Source of the DNA: JAHELQ01 sp964491915
Lineage (GTDB): Bacteria; Acidobacteriota; Aminicenantia; UBA2199
Length of the DNA: 64,000 nt
Assembly: GCA_964491915.1 (NCBI GenBank)
Contig: CAZBHS010000002.1
Coordinates: 136,859 to 200,858, forward strand
Reading direction: 5' to 3'
This document shows, one piece after another, positions 41,184 to 50,162 of this stretch; the stretch's first letter is position 1, and every line of letters begins with the position of its first letter. The position numbers and the translations under genes are program-made. The notes under the pieces were generated by a model. That model was not told the origin of the DNA and searched no databases. It worked only from the letters and a program-made list of their open reading frames with translations.

Positions 41184-42539
41184 TTATTTTGTGTAGTGAT
41201 TGATAACTTTGATGATGTGGGCTTCGCAGACGTCGCAATAGGGTTTGCGGCCTTTGGTGAACATGATGCAGTCCGCCATGGGGCGGTAGAGGCCCTGGGA
41301 GGCGTAACCCGCTCCTTCGAACGCGCCCACTAAGCCTTTGAATTGTTTTTGCTCGAGGTGGGCCTGTTTTTCGGGGGAGTTGTGTTTGAGCTTGTCGTAG
41401 GTCTCTTTGTCCCAGGGAGTGGGGACGACGGTGCCGGGTTTGAGCAAGTGTTTCCATTTGAGGTTGGCGGGATCCAATAGGGCGGTGATGTTCGGTTCGG
41501 TGGGCTCGACCCCTTTGGGATAAAAATCGTTGTAAGCCACCTCTGAGGCGTAGTATTCATCGCCCAGGCCGGCGAACGAATGGCCGAACTCGTGAAGGAA
41601 GAGATAATCCTGCCAGGTCTCGTCCTGGGTGTACACGCAATAGAAGTTGTAAATTCCGCCGCCGCCATAACGCTTGCTGTTGACGACAATGATCACCGCG
41701 TCGTATGGGGCGTGGGCCGCGATATCGCGCAACGGCTTGTTGCCCTCGGTCAAGAGATAACGCTGGAGACCCAGGGCGTTGAATGAACTGTCCACCGGAG
41801 TGTTTCTGAACAAGCCTTTGCGCGGCTCATCCACACCTGAATCCTGGGATGCTTTGAAGAGGGAGTAGAGGTTGAAGCTCTTTTTGTAGGAGCGATAGGG
41901 CTCTTGCTTGAAGAATGCCTCGATAACCTTGTCGAGATCCTTGTGGAAGAGAGCCTCCTCTGCGGCGCTGTAACCCTCGGCAATGAACGCCAGATCCACG
42001 TTGTGATGGGGATCGCCGCTGAAGAATTTTTTCTCGACCTTTACGCCGGCCACAAGCGAGCCCTTGTCGATATCCACGGCTTCGGGATCGATCTCCTGGG
42101 AGAAAAACTGTTCCATGCTATTATCCCGCCGGCGGACCTCCATGGTGAAGAGGATCTTGTTCTTGGGGTAGGGGATGAGGGCGCTCTCGTGGTAAGCCCG
42201 CTTGATCCCTTTGGCTGCCGGAGTCGTGGTTTTGTATTCGCCGAAGTAGTTGTCGAACCCTCGTGAATAGATGAGTTTTTTTGTGGCGGAGTCATAGATG
42301 TTGACATAATAACGGCCATTGTTGAACGTGTCCAGCAAATTGACCACCGGACCGGCCCATGTCCCTTGCTTGTAGATCTTGTCGATGGCGACGAATTCTG
42401 TCCTGGAGTCGCCCACATGGTAATAATCGATGCGCATGGTTGCATCGACGAAATAGGCATCGAATACCGGTTGACCTTGAGCGGCCGCCGGAAGTATGAG
42501 AATACTTAGTAAAACAGCGGCTAACAGCGTGTTTTTCAT
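41184..42539 (-). CDS. Secreted M64-family metallopeptidase (IgA-peptidase-like)
   Basis: 451 residues with a signal peptide (to about residue 22), an N-terminal M64_N beta-rich domain (about 25-150) and the metallopeptidase domain. The zinc site is HEFGHSFAGLGDEYY near 318, with the HEXXH-like HEFGH plus a downstream acidic ligand. Late cysteines (DCIMFTKGRKPYCDVC near 430) are typical of the family. It probably degrades extracellular protein. The AAGGAGG ribosome site is clear. It is a monocistronic gene. Confidence 0.92.
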   Translation of the reverse strand: MKNTLLAAVLLSILILPAAAQGQPVFDAYFVDATMRIDYYHVGDSRTEFVAIDKIYKQGTWAGPVVNLLDTFNNGRYYVNIYDSATKKLIYSRGFDNYFGEYKTTTPAAKGIKRAYHESALIPYPKNKILFTMEVRRRDNSMEQFFSQEIDPEAVDIDKGSLVAGVKVEKKFFSGDPHHNVDLAFIAEGYSAAEEALFHKDLDKVIEAFFKQEPYRSYKKSFNLYSLFKASQDSGVDEPRKGLFRNTPVDSSFNALGLQRYLLTEGNKPLRDIAAHAPYDAVIIVVNSKRYGGGGIYNFYCVYTQDETWQDYLFLHEFGHSFAGLGDEYYASEVAYNDFYPKGVEPTEPNITALLDPANLKWKHLLKPGTVVPTPWDKETYDKLKHNSPEKQAHLEQKQFKGLVGAFEGAGYASQGLYRPMADCIMFTKGRKPYCDVCEAHIIKVINHYTK

Positions 42540-42721
42540 GTTTTAACCTCCTTGGAGTTGTTACATTCCATTTTCATAATTAAGTATAAGAAGATTTATA
42601 CGTAAATGCAACAGGTGTGTTACGGGGGAGGGCTGTGAAAAAGGAGGTTGAATTTGCCGGAGCTTGACATTATAATGTAATCATACTGTTTGGAAAAGAG
42701 CGGCAGATATAAAATCTTGAC

Positions 42722-44554
42722 ATGGAGGCGTTAGTGAATAGAAGTGTAGTGGACGAAGGGAAGAATCGCGGAACTCTTCGGAAAATGGATGGCAAAAGTT
42801 TTTACCGGGCGTTTTTAGCCGGAACCTCCAGGATTCTCGAAAACCAGCAATTTATGAACAAAATAAATGTATTTCCCGTACCGGACGGAGATACAGGAAC
42901 CAATCTCGCGGCCACCATGCGCTATATTGTCGAGCGCACAATTCCCCATCATTCGTTGAAGTTGACGATGGACCGGGTGGCGGCGGCGGCTCTTGACGGA
43001 GCCAGGGGAAACTCTGGTATTATCTTTGCCCAGTTTCTCTATGGGCTTAGTAAGAAACTCCCGGATACTCCCCATGTCAACGTCAAAGAGTTTTCCAGAA
43101 TGGTGAACACCGCGATGGAATATGCCGTCAAAGCCATCGAGAAACCGGTGGAAGGGACGGTGATTACGGTCATCCGCGATTGGGCGGAGCATGTGGACCG
43201 CATGAAGGAAAAAATCGACGATTTCATCCTGTTGATGAGGGAGACGCTTGTCACCGCCAGAACATCGCTGAAAAATACGCCCCAAAAATTGGAAGCCCTT
43301 AGAAAGCATAAAGTGGTAGATGCCGGCGCCCAGGGCTTTGTTTACTTTTTAGAAGGGGTGATGGATTTTATGAGCAAGCGGGATTTCAAAAAGATTCTGC
43401 GCCTCAACACCAAAACCATTGAGCCGGTGCAAGATGACATCGCCGACGAGGACATCGAATTCCGCTATTGCACCGAAGCGGTCATCGAAGGGAAAAACCT
43501 CGATCCGGATGACATCCGGGAGATCGCCAATCCGCTGGGAAACTCGTTGGTCATCGCCGGAGCGGATGAGAAATTGCGGATTCATGTCCACACCAACCAA
43601 CCGGCGGACCTGTTTTTCAAACTTAAAGATATCGGCGACATTACCTATCAAAAAGCCGACGATATGCTGCGGCAATACGAAGCGAAAAATTTTCGCAAAT
43701 ACAAAATCGCCCTGGTGACCGATTCCTCTTGCGACTTACCCCAGGACGAACTGGACAGGTACCAGGTGAACATGATCCCCATCCATCTGCACGTGGGGCG
43801 CAACCATTACCTCGACAAAGTGACCATCACGCCGGATCAGTTTTATCGCTTGCTGCCGGACGCTCCGCAATTCCCCACTACCTCGCAGCCGGCCGCCAAC
43901 GATTGCGTGAACTTATATTCGTTTTTATCCACCTATTACGACTCCATTATCAGCGTCCATTTGAGCAAACACTTGAGCGGCACCTGGAATACAAGCCGGC
44001 AAGCGGCTGAAAAAGTGAGCGCCGAGACCGGCAAAAAAATCACTGTCATCAACTCCCGGCAATTGTCCGGCGCATTGGGCCTCATGGTGTTGGCCGCGGC
44101 ACAGGACATCGAGAAAGGGCTCGGGCATGACGAAATCGTCGAGAAGGTGGAGCGGATGATTCCCAAAGCATCCATATTGGTCAGCGTCAAAACCTTTGAT
44201 AACATGGTCAAAGGCGGACGGGTCAGTCCCATGAAAGGGCGGGTGGCCAATGCCCTGAATCTCAAACCCATCGTCGCCATCAATGACGAGGGCAAATCGG
44301 AACTCTACGATAAGGCCTTCAGCCAAAAAGGAAACATTAAAAAAGTACTCAAAATAATCTCTAAAAGACTATTGGGCAACAAAGTATGGAAATACACCGT
44401 ACTCCACGCTCACGATCCTGAAGCCGCTGCCTGGATGTCGGGTAAAGTGGCGGAGATCATGGGTAAACCTCCGGACTATATAGTGGACATTTCGCCGGTG
44501 GTGGGTTTGAACGCCGGGCCCGGAGCCGTCGCCATATCTTTTTTACTGGAATAG
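42722..44554 (+). CDS. FakA-FakB (DAK2-DegV) fusion, fatty-acid kinase type
   Basis: 610 residues. An N-terminal DhaL/DAK2 ATP-binding domain (about 25-215) has NKINVFPVPDGDTGTNLAATM and the GARGNSG loop. A FakA middle domain (about 225-325; RYCTEAVIEGKNLDPDD, IHVHTNQPADLF) follows, then a DegV lipid-binding domain (about 330-610; ALVTDSSCDLP, HLSKHLSGTWNTSRQAA, GPGAVAISFL). In most bacteria FakA (YloV) and FakB (DegV) are separate proteins that phosphorylate fatty acids for phospholipid synthesis; here they form one chain. The start is uncertain: 42722 lacks a ribosome site and the alternative 42785 has only a weak one. Confidence 0.88.
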   Translation: MEALVNRSVVDEGKNRGTLRKMDGKSFYRAFLAGTSRILENQQFMNKINVFPVPDGDTGTNLAATMRYIVERTIPHHSLKLTMDRVAAAALDGARGNSGIIFAQFLYGLSKKLPDTPHVNVKEFSRMVNTAMEYAVKAIEKPVEGTVITVIRDWAEHVDRMKEKIDDFILLMRETLVTARTSLKNTPQKLEALRKHKVVDAGAQGFVYFLEGVMDFMSKRDFKKILRLNTKTIEPVQDDIADEDIEFRYCTEAVIEGKNLDPDDIREIANPLGNSLVIAGADEKLRIHVHTNQPADLFFKLKDIGDITYQKADDMLRQYEAKNFRKYKIALVTDSSCDLPQDELDRYQVNMIPIHLHVGRNHYLDKVTITPDQFYRLLPDAPQFPTTSQPAANDCVNLYSFLSTYYDSIISVHLSKHLSGTWNTSRQAAEKVSAETGKKITVINSRQLSGALGLMVLAAAQDIEKGLGHDEIVEKVERMIPKASILVSVKTFDNMVKGGRVSPMKGRVANALNLKPIVAINDEGKSELYDKAFSQKGNIKKVLKIISKRLLGNKVWKYTVLHAHDPEAAAWMSGKVAEIMGKPPDYIVDISPVVGLNAGPGAVAISFLLE

Positions 44555-44598
44555 TCGGCAAAGACAATTAAATAAATAGATCGCTTTGGGGGTAGAAG

Positions 44599-45375
44599 AT
44601 GCTGATACAGGCATTGGTGGAATCATTGGGCCTTCTTGTATTGATGATGGCCCTCTTTTTTTGGGCGGCGCACTTGTTGAAAGACAATTCCATTGTGGAC
44701 ATCGCCTGGGGATTGGGCTTTGTATTGGTGGCCCTTTATACTTTGATCCGCTTTGGGGGCGATGGAACCCGGCCGTTGGTCATGACAATCTTGATCGGAC
44801 TATGGGGCTTGCGCCTGGCGATCTATATCCTTTCCCGCGGCCGGGGCAAAGGCGAGGATCCCCGCTATGCGAAATATAGAGAGAAATGGGGGGACAGGTT
44901 TGTCATCAATAGCTTCGTCTTCATTTTTATGATGCAAGGGATCTTTATTTTGGTAGTGGGATTGCCCATTGTCATCGTCAACTCCTCCGGAAGCGGAGAC
45001 CTTGGTATCATTGAATTCCTGGGCATCGGGATTTTTCTCTTCGGCCTTCTGTTCGAAACCATCGCCGATTACCAACTAAACCGCTTCAAGAGAATTGCCT
45101 CCAATAAAGGTAAAATAATGGACCGGGGTTTGTGGCGATTGTCCCGCCACCCCAATTACTTCGGCGAAGTGGTGTTGTGGTGGGGGATTTTTGTCTTTTC
45201 GTTGCGGGTTCAGTATAGCCTCGCCGGCATTATCGGTCCCCTGGCCATCACCGGCTTGATTCTATTCTTCTCCGGAGTCCCAATTCTCGAGGAACGCTTC
45301 GCCAAACGGCCGGGTTATGAAGAATACAAGCAGAGGACATCGCGCTTCATCCCCTGGTTCCCGAAAAAATCCTGA
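44599..45375 (+). CDS. DUF1295 membrane protein, steroid 5-alpha-reductase fold
   Basis: 258 residues with about six hydrophobic helices. The C-terminal motif is characteristic: GLWRLSRHPNYFGEVVLWWGIF (about 176-197), then FFSGVPILEERFAKRPGYEEYKQRTSRFIPWFP, matching DUF1295 and the isoprenylcysteine methyltransferase/5-alpha-reductase superfamily. Most such bacterial proteins are of unknown substrate; a lipid or isoprenoid is likely. It lies 44 nt after the Fak fusion gene and 43 nt before copA, possibly co-transcribed. Confidence 0.85.
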   Translation: MLIQALVESLGLLVLMMALFFWAAHLLKDNSIVDIAWGLGFVLVALYTLIRFGGDGTRPLVMTILIGLWGLRLAIYILSRGRGKGEDPRYAKYREKWGDRFVINSFVFIFMMQGIFILVVGLPIVIVNSSGSGDLGIIEFLGIGIFLFGLLFETIADYQLNRFKRIASNKGKIMDRGLWRLSRHPNYFGEVVLWWGIFVFSLRVQYSLAGIIGPLAITGLILFFSGVPILEERFAKRPGYEEYKQRTSRFIPWFPKKS

Positions 45376-45418
45376 TCCCCTTCCGCTTGTATTTTAACTT
45401 GAAAGGACGGGAGTGAAC

Positions 45419-47605
45419 ATGGAAAAAGAAAAAAAGACGCTATCTTTCACTATAAATGGAATGACCTGCGCCTCGTGTGCGCGCAATGTGGAGCGGGCCC
45501 TAAACTCCATCGACGGGGCCGGTTATGTGTCGGTCAATCTGGCCACTGAAAAAGGGGTGGTGGTATCAGACGATCCGATCTCGATGGATACCGTCAAGCT
45601 GGCGGTCCAAAAGGCCGGATACGATGTGACGGATGAGCGGGCTCCGGTGGATGTGATGAAAGTCCGCTATGAGCGGTCCTTGCGGAACATGAAGGTTGCC
45701 TTGATAGTCACCTTGCCGTTGATGGTGTCGATGATACTGACGATGTCCGGAGTGCCTGTCCCCATGTATCATTGGCTGGAATTACTGGCCGGCGGCATTG
45801 TGCTGGGATGGGCCGGGAAGGATACCCTCAAAGGTGGCTGGATCGCCGTCAGCCACTTCCACACCAATATGGATACCCTGGTCTCATTGGGCGCCGTTAC
45901 CGCCCTGGCCACAACCGTATTGACGTTGGCGGGGCTGAAAGTCCTGTCCTTCGGCGCCATTTCTCCGATGCTGCTGACGCTCCATTTGATCGGGCGGCAT
46001 ATCGAGTCGCGGATGCGGGACCGGGCGTCCCGCTCCATCAAATCGCTGTTGTCCATGAAAGTGGAGACCGCGATGGTGGTTGAAGGGGATGATGTGCTGG
46101 AAGTGCCGGTAGAAACCGTGAAACCGGGACATATGATTTTGATTCGCAGCGGCGATAAAGTCCCCCTTGACGGAGAGGTTGTGGAGGGAGCGGGATTTGT
46201 CGATGAATCAATGATCAGCGGCGAGCCGGATCCGGTGCGCAAAACACCGGGGGATACAGTCACCTCCGGGACAATCCTGGCCAACGGTTCGCTGAAAGTG
46301 GAGGTGAAGAGGGTGGGGCGGGACACCTTCTTGAACCGGATGATAAAGCTGGTGGAAGAGGCCCAGAGCTCAAAGATACCTATCCAGGCGATGGCCGACC
46401 GCATGACCAATTATTTTATACCGGTTGTTTTTTCGCTTGCCTCCCTGAGTGCTCTGGCCTGGTATTTCTTTTACGATTCGCTGCAGCCATTACTGGTGAA
46501 AGCGGCGACCGTAATCCCCTGGATTTATACGGACGCGGGCCCCCTGTCCACCGCGATATTTGTATTTGTCGCCTCCATCGTGATCGCCTGCCCGTGCGCG
46601 TTGGGCCTGGCCACTCCCATGGCGTTGGTGTCCGCCGGCGGCGTGGCCGCCAGGAAGGGATTGATCATCCGCAACGGCGAAGCGTTGTCGGTGTCCAAAA
46701 ACCTGGATGTACTATTAATGGACAAAACCGGCACTATTACCGACGGCAAACCCGGCGTCGTGACGACCGATCTAAAGCCCGCGGACCTGCGAGCCGTGGC
46801 GGGCATCGAAATCCATTCGGCCCACCCAATCGGCAACGCCATTGTAAGTTATGTGGAGGCGTTGAATCTCAAAAAAGCCAATCCAGTGAGCGGCATCCGC
46901 GAAACCGCCGGCGAAGGAATATTCGGGCAGGTGAATGGGGACAGGTACTTTATCGGCAAGCCCGCCGACCCGGAGCCTTACCGGACCATGCTCCAAAGCG
47001 GTCACACCGTTGTCGAGATAACGAAGAACAATTCAACACTCGGCTTTATCGCGGTGGCGGATAAAATAAAGCCAGATTCCATCGGCGCCATCCGCCAATT
47101 GAAAGAGATGGGAATCGAGACGGTGATGGTGACCGGAGACCAGGCGCAAACGTCGGAGAAAATCGCGGCAATGGTGGGCATCGACACCGTGCTCAGCGAC
47201 GTGAAACCTCACGAGAAGGCCGGGATAGTGAGAGAGTATCAGATGAAGGGGCACATCACCGGCATGGTGGGAGACGGCATCAACGACGCCGCCGCCATTA
47301 AAAACGCCGATCTGGGCATCGCTATCGGAACCGGCACGGATCTGGCCATCGAGAGCGGCGATATCGTCATCATCGGCGGTGAGTTGTCGCGGGTGAAAGA
47401 TGCCGTTGTTATCTCAAAACTGACGCACCGCACCATCCTGCAAAATCTATTCTGGGCGTTTGTCTACAATGTGGTGGCCATTCCGATGGCAATGATGGGC
47501 CTGCTCCATCCGGTGATCGCCGAAATCGCCATGACCTTCAGCTCCATCAATGTCATCGTAAACTCCAACCGCATCCACAAAAAAGTCGATTCAGAAAAGG
47601 CTTAG
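45419..47605 (+). CDS. copA: Copper-translocating P1B-type ATPase
   Basis: About 728 residues from the ATG at 45419, with GGGAG 5 nt upstream; GTG at 45413 is possible but too close. One N-terminal heavy-metal domain carries GMTCASCARNVE. Eight transmembrane helices are expected, with the CPC motif in IACPCALGLATPMA, the phosphorylation motif DKTGTITDG, the HP motif in IEIHSAHPIGNA, and the hinge GDGINDAAAIKNADLGIA. The CPC motif and the YN and MxxSS-type residues of the last helices (VYNVVAIPMA, MTFSSINVIVNS) indicate Cu(I) export. It ends by overlapping the convergent TPR gene by four bases. Confidence 0.94.
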   Translation: MEKEKKTLSFTINGMTCASCARNVERALNSIDGAGYVSVNLATEKGVVVSDDPISMDTVKLAVQKAGYDVTDERAPVDVMKVRYERSLRNMKVALIVTLPLMVSMILTMSGVPVPMYHWLELLAGGIVLGWAGKDTLKGGWIAVSHFHTNMDTLVSLGAVTALATTVLTLAGLKVLSFGAISPMLLTLHLIGRHIESRMRDRASRSIKSLLSMKVETAMVVEGDDVLEVPVETVKPGHMILIRSGDKVPLDGEVVEGAGFVDESMISGEPDPVRKTPGDTVTSGTILANGSLKVEVKRVGRDTFLNRMIKLVEEAQSSKIPIQAMADRMTNYFIPVVFSLASLSALAWYFFYDSLQPLLVKAATVIPWIYTDAGPLSTAIFVFVASIVIACPCALGLATPMALVSAGGVAARKGLIIRNGEALSVSKNLDVLLMDKTGTITDGKPGVVTTDLKPADLRAVAGIEIHSAHPIGNAIVSYVEALNLKKANPVSGIRETAGEGIFGQVNGDRYFIGKPADPEPYRTMLQSGHTVVEITKNNSTLGFIAVADKIKPDSIGAIRQLKEMGIETVMVTGDQAQTSEKIAAMVGIDTVLSDVKPHEKAGIVREYQMKGHITGMVGDGINDAAAIKNADLGIAIGTGTDLAIESGDIVIIGGELSRVKDAVVISKLTHRTILQNLFWAFVYNVVAIPMAMMGLLHPVIAEIAMTFSSINVIVNSNRIHKKVDSEKA

Positions 47606-50016
47606 GAGTCGCCGGTCAATTCTTTGATCTTTTTTTGGATGTTTCTTTTTTGGTAGGCGTTGTCTTTAGCGGTGAAGCGGATGAAATTCCGGTAATAAAC
47701 CAACGCCTGTTCGATTTTTCCGGAAATCTCGTACACCTGGGCTTTGGAGAGGTGAATCAATGGATCTTGGGGATTGAGTTGCAGCACTTTGTCGAAATCC
47801 GCCAATGCCAGGTCATATTTTTTCATGATCCGGTAGGTGTTCCCCCGCGACGCCAATGTCTCGATGTCCGCCGGATCGATGGCCAATGCCGCCGAGTAGT
47901 CGGCGACGGCGCGGTCGTATTTGCCCTTGACCTGAAAAACATTGCCTCTGAAAGTCAGAGACAGATGATGGCGTGGATCGATCTCCACCGCTCGAGTGTA
48001 ATCGTTAATCGCGGACATATCATCCCCGGCGAGCTGATAAGCGTTGCCCCGCCGGAAATGGAGATCCGCCGACCTGGGATCGATAGCCAGGGCCGAGGAA
48101 AAATCGCGAATGGCCTCCTCGTACCGATGGGTCTTACACCGCGCCAATCCCCGCGCCTGGAAGGCGACGATGTTGTTGGGATTGATTTCCAACACGTTCG
48201 TATAATCCGCCATCGCCGATTGGAAATCCCCTTTCTGTTGGAATGTGTTGCCGCGGGCGATATAGGCGTCCTCTTCATAGGGGCTGATCTCCAGAATCCT
48301 GGTATAATCTGCGATGGCTGAATCGAAAGCCTCCAATCCCTCAAACGAGCACCCTCTCAGATAATACGACGCGATGTCCTCCGGTTCTTTGGCAATGGAG
48401 GCGGTGTAGTCGGCGATGGCTTTTACGAAGTCCTCGTTCAAACGGTACGCGTTCCCCCGTGATTTCAGCGCGCGGACGCTTTGGGGGTTCATTTCGATGA
48501 TACGGGTAAAGTCGTAAATGGCGGATTGGAAAGACTTTTTCTTCAAATAGGCGTGGCCGCGGTTATAGTAGGCCTCCTCCCAATGAGGATCGATACGGAT
48601 GGCGTTGGAATAATCATCTACCGCCGCATCCACCGCTCCTTTCTGCATGTGGGCCGCCGCCCGGTTGAAGTACACCTTTCTCAACCGGGAATTCACCGCC
48701 AACGCCCGCGAATAATCGGCGATGGCCCGGTTGTACAATCCTTGCAAGAAATGGGCCGAACCTCTGTTTTTTAACGAACCGGCGTCGTCAGGATACATGT
48801 GAAGCGTTCTTGAGAAATCTTTTGCCGCCAGAGAATATTGCCGCTGGTTAAAATTAGCGACACCGCGGTTGAAAAGAGATCGGTAGCAATGAGGATCGAC
48901 GGCCAGGGCCCTGTCCAATAGAGGGATCGCCAGAATGGGATTATTGCTCGCGATATAAATGGTTCCAAGGTTGTACAACGGTTCTTTATAGGCGGGCGAC
49001 AGCTCCGAGGCGGCGGTTAAGCTGCCGACGGCGGATTCGATGTTCCCGTCTTTGTACAAGGCGATGCCGCGGTTGTTGAGGCAAGCGGGGAATTGTGGCC
49101 TTAACGCCAACGCTTGAGAGTAATTCGCCGCCGCTTCCGAAAAATTCTGCGCTTTCCCATTGGCCAGCCCCCGGAAGAAATGGATGTAGGTGGGTTTTAA
49201 TTGGGCGTTCAATTGAGTTGCGCTTTCGAGAGCCGACGAAAAATAGACCGCGGCTCTCGGGTAATTTTTTCGGTCATAATCGATCATCCCTTTGCAAAAG
49301 TTGACTATATCGTCATTTGTTTTGGATTTGATTGTTTGTATCGTAAACGCTTCCGGTTCAGTATCGAGGAGTTCTCGCGGTTTGCCTACCGGAATCTCCG
49401 ACGACGGTTCATAGGGGGGCGGCTCCTTGGTTCGTCGAATATGAATACCCAACAGCATATTCCCCTCTGTGGTTCCATACCATCCCCAGAGCACCAGAGA
49501 CGCGTTAAACCGTTTCCCCTCTTTTTCAGCTCTCACGGAATTGTGGTCTTCTTTTATGCTTTCCCCCAGGCGGAGGATCTTGACATGTTCAATGTCCGCC
49601 AATCCAGATACCAGGTTGGCGGTTAACATTTCGGTCACTTTATAGGTGCCGGGATTCGGTCCGTCAACATCCGCCACCAGAATAATGTAATTTTTCGCCA
49701 GTAAATGCAGTTTGTATACATGAAAACCCATACCCTGGACAACGAGCATTAGTATCAAGGCCGTCAAAACCGGCGTGGCGCGGCGGCCCCTGGAAAATCG
49801 CCACATCCCTTTTTTAGGTTCGAAATAGTTCGCTTGCGGCGCCAAAATCAAGAAGACTATCAACATAGGGCCAAGCCCGACGGCGATTGCCTGGAACATT
49901 GACATCCAGATGTGCCGTTGCTCCGTAAGGTAACTATAAAATATCCAACCGCAAGAGAGGGTAACCAATAAGACGGCGATCCAGGTAAAAAGACTCTTGA
50001 CACTCAATCTATTCAC
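47602..50016 (-). CDS. Membrane-anchored TPR protein
   Basis: 804 residues from the GTG at 50016, chosen for its AGAAGGAG ribosome site 5 nt upstream; the longer frame to 50049 has none. Three N-terminal hydrophobic helices lie within about 6-105. A soluble domain (about 115-220) resembles the FlgO/TolB-like nucleoside-triphosphatase-type sensor parts of other TPR proteins, though weakly. From about 250 to 790 there are 15 or so 34-residue TPR units with the consensus A-x-x-D-Y-x-x-A-L-x-x-x-P (for example AIADYTRILEISPYEEDAY). Probably a scaffold at the membrane; partners are not evident. It is convergent with copA. Confidence 0.83.
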   Translation of the reverse strand: MNRLSVKSLFTWIAVLLVTLSCGWIFYSYLTEQRHIWMSMFQAIAVGLGPMLIVFLILAPQANYFEPKKGMWRFSRGRRATPVLTALILMLVVQGMGFHVYKLHLLAKNYIILVADVDGPNPGTYKVTEMLTANLVSGLADIEHVKILRLGESIKEDHNSVRAEKEGKRFNASLVLWGWYGTTEGNMLLGIHIRRTKEPPPYEPSSEIPVGKPRELLDTEPEAFTIQTIKSKTNDDIVNFCKGMIDYDRKNYPRAAVYFSSALESATQLNAQLKPTYIHFFRGLANGKAQNFSEAAANYSQALALRPQFPACLNNRGIALYKDGNIESAVGSLTAASELSPAYKEPLYNLGTIYIASNNPILAIPLLDRALAVDPHCYRSLFNRGVANFNQRQYSLAAKDFSRTLHMYPDDAGSLKNRGSAHFLQGLYNRAIADYSRALAVNSRLRKVYFNRAAAHMQKGAVDAAVDDYSNAIRIDPHWEEAYYNRGHAYLKKKSFQSAIYDFTRIIEMNPQSVRALKSRGNAYRLNEDFVKAIADYTASIAKEPEDIASYYLRGCSFEGLEAFDSAIADYTRILEISPYEEDAYIARGNTFQQKGDFQSAMADYTNVLEINPNNIVAFQARGLARCKTHRYEEAIRDFSSALAIDPRSADLHFRRGNAYQLAGDDMSAINDYTRAVEIDPRHHLSLTFRGNVFQVKGKYDRAVADYSAALAIDPADIETLASRGNTYRIMKKYDLALADFDKVLQLNPQDPLIHLSKAQVYEISGKIEQALVYYRNFIRFTAKDNAYQKRNIQKKIKELTGDS

Positions 50017-50162
50017 GAGCGCTCCTTCTTGAAAATTTAAAAATACCACAAATGAAAGTTTTTTTCATTTTGTTTGAGGAATACGGCAACTTTTTTTAAC
50101 ACCGGACGTTACATATTATCTAAGAGGCTCGGTCTCCGGGCTGCAAACAAGGAGCGGAAAGA

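Noticed and set aside
42664..42692. TTGACATTATAATG before the FakA-FakB fusion as a promoter
   Set aside because: The two boxes are adjacent with no spacer. A -10-like TAAAAT at 42710 lies 6 nt before the ATG, but it lacks a convincing -35 at 16-18 nt, so I did not list it.
46936..46944. GGGGACAGG within copA, and a similar run near 44889 in the DUF1295 gene
   Set aside because: Here the bases encode conserved Gly-Asp-Arg residues in real genes, so they are chance matches and not copies of the dispersed motif.
47635..48321. Plus-strand frame of 228 codons opposite the TPR gene
   Set aside because: The TPR consensus on the minus strand is unmistakable; the frame is a shadow of repeated codons.
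47602..50016. Regular repeats considered as a CRISPR array or tandem DNA repeat
   Set aside because: The period is about 102 bases and follows 34-residue TPR units; the DNA copies differ strongly and there are no unique spacers.
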